Below, piece by piece: positions 61,445 to 64,000 of a DNA stretch of 64,000 nt. This DNA comes from Candidatus Gastranaerophilales bacterium (GTDB lineage Bacteria > Cyanobacteriota > Vampirovibrionia > Gastranaerophilales > Gastranaerophilaceae), in assembly GCA_944324315.1 (NCBI GenBank), contig CALUVW010000004.1, forward strand, positions 34,011-98,010. The letters run 5' to 3'. Both the position numbers and the translations under genes were made by a program. The notes beneath the pieces were generated by a model that was given only the letters and a program-made list of their open reading frames with translations, ran no database searches and had not been told where the DNA came from. How positions within the stretch are numbered: the stretch's first letter is position 1; each line of letters starts with the position of its first letter.

Positions 61445-61945
61445 ATGGCTAAAGATTGCAGTTTTGATATTGTATCGGAATTTGACAAACAGGAACTTTT
61501 AAACGCTGTAGACCAGGTTAAAAGAGAAGTTTCTTCCCGATTTGATTTAAAAGATTCAGGTTCTGAAATTGACCTTGACGGCGACAAAACAATTACGGTT
61601 ACAACAAGTGATGACATGAAATTGAGGAATATTTATGATATTCTCCAATCTAAGTTTGCAAAAAGGAATTTAAGCATAAAAATATTGGATGCACAACCTG
61701 TTGAAAATGCGCTTGGAGGTAAAGTTAAACAAGTTTACAAACTAAAAAAAGGTTTGACTCAGGAACTTGCAAAAAAAATTGTATCAGACATAAAAGATTC
61801 AAAGAAGAAAGTTCAGGCCTCAATACAAGGGGATCAGGTAAGAGTTTCCGGAAAAGATAAAGATGATTTGCAGGACATAATCAAACTTCTTCGTTCAAAA
61901 GAAGACAAATATGACTATCCTTTACAATTTACAAATTATAGATAA
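61445..61945 (+). CDS. yajQ: YajQ family nucleotide-binding protein
   Basis: 166 aa, typical length. MAKDCSFDIVSEFDKQELLN, VKREVSSRFDLKDSGSEI, and the C-terminal VSGKDKDDLQDIIKLLRSKE match YajQ (UPF0234). Members bind RNA and some bind cyclic di-GMP. AGAGGG precedes the ATG. Confidence 0.97.
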   Translation: MAKDCSFDIVSEFDKQELLNAVDQVKREVSSRFDLKDSGSEIDLDGDKTITVTTSDDMKLRNIYDILQSKFAKRNLSIKILDAQPVENALGGKVKQVYKLKKGLTQELAKKIVSDIKDSKKKVQASIQGDQVRVSGKDKDDLQDIIKLLRSKEDKYDYPLQFTNYR

Positions 61946-61978
61946 AAAAAGAAAACTCCCGTATTTAATTGACGGGAG
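61945..61978 (-). terminator. Terminator of the fibre gene
   Basis: Minus strand: CTCCCGT/ACGGGAG stem, then TTTTCTTTTTTT. It ends transcription from the 62075 gene. Confidence 0.8.
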
Positions 61979-62048
61979 AAGGAATGAAAGTTAAGCTTGC
62001 CGCCAGATTTGCGGTATTGGCTTAGTATGAAAATTAGAATTTCTTACC

Positions 62049-62069
62049 CTCCCTCACAGGGGAGGGATT
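62049..62069. repeat. CCCTCCC/GGGAGGG palindrome
   Basis: CCCTCCCTCACAGGGGAGGG lies just after the stop of the fibre gene and is related to the palindromes inside the two pilin leaders (19568, 37322). Confidence 0.6.
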
Positions 62070-62074
62070 AAAAT

Positions 62075-64000
62075 TTACTTTATCTTAGCTTCCAAAACTT
62101 CGAGACGTTTTTTCAGCTCTGCATTTTCTTTTTCCAATGCTGTTATTCGAGAATCGAGTTCTTTAATTGCATTTATCATGGCATAGAACATATCCTCAAA
62201 GCGGATTCTAAGAAAACCGTCTTTTGCTTTACTTACAGCATCAGGGAAGATTTTCTGCAAATCTTGTGCGATTACACCGACATGAGGAGTTTTCTTTTCA
62301 TCTTTTTTGAAGGTGTAATTAAAGACTTTTAGTTGACGGATTTTGTCTAAGCCTGAGGTGTTTTCATTGCCTACATATTTCAAGCGGCGATCAGAAGTAT
62401 TACTAGATAAACCTGCACCATTACCATAATAAAAATTCTCTCCAATATTATTTACATAGCCACTAGCTTTAACATTATATTGGCCCCGAGAATCCCAAGT
62501 CTGATAAAGAATCATAGGATTATTAGTACTGAGATCTGCAATTATTCTACCTTTTACGAATAGATTACCATTTACTACTACAGCAGTCCGTGACATCCCT
62601 AAAGTACTATTTTCCCAGGAAACTGTTTGTGTTTTTGATGAATTGTGTACTTCTAATACAGCTGCACCATTGTTAAATTTAGATGGACCTCCTATAAATA
62701 CATGTTCATCATCATCGCGACTATATATAGATTGATGCAATGAATTCTGAGGACCTGAATTAGCGCCAATACATATATTGTTAGCTTTATTACCAGCATT
62801 TTTACAGGCACCCACACCGATTGCAATTGAATTGCTAGTTCTCGCAGCGGCATTAGTACCAATTGCTATCGCATTATTTCTTTCCACATTAACGAAATTT
62901 TCATTATCATCAAAGTTACGTGTGGTAGCCTGTGTTCCAATAGCTATTGAATGCTGGCCTTCTGCAATTGCTTTATTACCAATTGCTATTCCTCCTTTTT
63001 TATCTGTATAATGTATATCATTAGGCATTTTTACTTCACTAGAGTCACCGATAGAGATTGAGGATGTGGCATCATTAATAACACTATTGTATCCAATAGC
63101 AATATTGTTTTTAGTAATATGATTACGATTACCATTAATCTTAGCATAAGAACCCAAACTGACTGAATGACTAGACTCATCTACATAAGCTCTGGGACCT
63201 ATTGCTACAGAGTAATCACTGGGACTTATTGCACCTACATTACCTGTAGAGTTAATATAATTACCATCTATACCTGCATTATAACCTATAACTATAGCAG
63301 CTTCAGCTCCGGTATTTATGCCTTTAAATGAAGTTGCGGTATCATCATAACTGCCTATATTTATAGAATTTTTTGACAAAGCCTGTGTACTTGTTCCAAT
63401 AGCAATAGCGCTTGGATAGGTTCTGCGTTGCCCATTTGATGAATAACCTGTTACTGCATTGTTTCCTATTGAAATACTGTTGACTGTTTTAGCTTCCGCT
63501 TTAGTACCAATTGCTATCGCATCTGAAATATCTGTAAAATTAGAAGCTGCTGCTATTTTGGCCGTATTGCCAATTGCAATTGAATTAACAGAATTATCTA
63601 CAAGACTTAAGCTACCGATTGATACTGAACTATCTCCAGCATTAATAACTTGGGCTTCGCGACCTATTGCAACTGAATCTTTTGCGTTTGCATTTGTAGT
63701 ATTTGACCCGGTTGAACCAATCGCTATGGAGGATTCGCCCTGTGCTAAAGAATTGTTACCAATTGCAGTAGAATATTCTCCAGAGGCCGTACTATCTGTT
63801 CCTAAAGTTATGCTACGAGATGCGCTTGAATTTGAATTTATTCCTATAGATATAGCATTACTTGCAGTTGTTTCTGCATTCTGACCAATTGCTATAGTAT
63901 TATCGACCGTTTTCTCTGCCATGTTAGCCTGATAACCCAAACCTATGTTATTACTTCCGCTTACATAACGCAGAGCATGTACACCTATAGCAGTATTGTT
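62075..64000 (-). CDS. YadA-head/hemagglutinin-repeat fibre with S74 chaperone domain (5' end outside)
   Basis: The frame is open to the right edge (642 residues seen), so the N-terminus is missing. Most of it is a chain of about 14-residue AIG/SIG repeats (DNTIAIGQNAETTASN, GEYSTAIGNNSLAQ, GESSIAIGSTG), the left-handed beta-roll of YadA-type heads. The last about 110 residues are a Peptidase_S74 domain: TSDRRLK with the Ser-Asp...Lys dyad, then HVGVIAQDLQKIFPDAV and a coiled coil (LDSRITALEKENAELKKRLE). S74 chaperones help trimeric fibres fold and then cut themselves off. It could be a phage tail fibre or a cell adhesin; no phage genes are seen. Confidence 0.88.
   Translation of the reverse strand, partial: NNTAIGVHALRYVSGSNNIGLGYQANMAEKTVDNTIAIGQNAETTASNAISIGINSNSSASRSITLGTDSTASGEYSTAIGNNSLAQGESSIAIGSTGSNTTNANAKDSVAIGREAQVINAGDSSVSIGSLSLVDNSVNSIAIGNTAKIAAASNFTDISDAIAIGTKAEAKTVNSISIGNNAVTGYSSNGQRRTYPSAIAIGTSTQALSKNSINIGSYDDTATSFKGINTGAEAAIVIGYNAGIDGNYINSTGNVGAISPSDYSVAIGPRAYVDESSHSVSLGSYAKINGNRNHITKNNIAIGYNSVINDATSSISIGDSSEVKMPNDIHYTDKKGGIAIGNKAIAEGQHSIAIGTQATTRNFDDNENFVNVERNNAIAIGTNAAARTSNSIAIGVGACKNAGNKANNICIGANSGPQNSLHQSIYSRDDDEHVFIGGPSKFNNGAAVLEVHNSSKTQTVSWENSTLGMSRTAVVVNGNLFVKGRIIADLSTNNPMILYQTWDSRGQYNVKASGYVNNIGENFYYGNGAGLSSNTSDRRLKYVGNENTSGLDKIRQLKVFNYTFKKDEKKTPHVGVIAQDLQKIFPDAVSKAKDGFLRIRFEDMFYAMINAIKELDSRITALEKENAELKKRLEVLEAKIK

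Noticed and set aside
62075..64000. CRISPR-like or tandem DNA repeat array
   Set aside because: Repeats are irregular at the DNA level and follow a protein pattern of about 14 residues (AIG motifs), so they are coding.

Overview
The window looks like chromosomal DNA of an AT-rich, gut-type member of the non-photosynthetic cyanobacterial relatives (Vampirovibrionia/Melainabacteria, most like Gastranaerophilales). This is an inference from gene content: many pilin-like proteins starting FTLAEVLITLGIIGVVAAMT, a cyanobacterial-style bifunctional nuclease (DUF151), a HEAT-repeat protein, MurT, TrmFO, and several families of lineage-specific membrane proteins. I see no rRNA, CRISPR array, integrase or transposase.

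Layout. 1-3.6 kb: a 5'-truncated NarL-type response regulator, a soluble histidine kinase and a 751-aa repeat-containing membrane protein. 3.7-8.4 kb: MgtC and a peptide-type ABC transporter with a binding protein and two permeases but no ATPase. 8.5-12.7 kb: a pilin-like gene broken by a G10 tract, groES-groEL and cysK. 12.7-14.3 kb: an anti-sigma/ECF sigma/Spy-like envelope-stress module behind a consensus ECF promoter. 14.4-19.3 kb: three membrane proteins of one family plus trmFO. 19.4-26.5 kb: a second pilin-like gene broken by a C10 tract, DUF1858, small proteins, DUF151 nuclease, tRNA-Ser, a possible cysteine peptidase, SulP and a second NarL regulator. 27-31.5 kb: nadB-nadC and two more family membrane proteins. 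31.8-36.6 kb: HEAT-queC-DUF366-SPOR operon, an XRE regulator with a probable target, and surE. 37-41.9 kb: a third tract-broken pilin-like gene, sdaAB-sdaAA, coaX and rex. 42-49.9 kb: pdxJ, murT, YtxH-like proteins, a pilin/XRE pair, rluA-type synthase and lspA. 50-58 kb: leuS, then murC-murB-ddl-ftsQ and nadE. 58-64 kb: a second pilin/XRE pair, an MBL hydrolase, rpmI-rplT, yajQ, and a large YadA-head/S74-chaperone fibre protein running off the right edge.

The most unusual content is the pilin-like family. Five paralogues share an N-terminal class III signal segment and a D-x-N-G...P-N...G-x-D signature. Three carry a homopolymer of exactly ten C or G just after the start, each leaving the gene one base short of being in frame. 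Two share an almost identical promoter-leader-tract cassette joined to different bodies. The other two lie head-to-head with XRE regulators. Together this suggests a surface pilin repertoire switched by tract length and repressors. A systematic homopolymer miscall is the main rival explanation. A second theme is a family of lineage-specific membrane proteins, several of which share a distinctive upstream block (GCAA + T/A-rich spacer + ATATAT).

Housekeeping genes are confidently identified by motif. Functions of the small and lineage-specific proteins are unknown.
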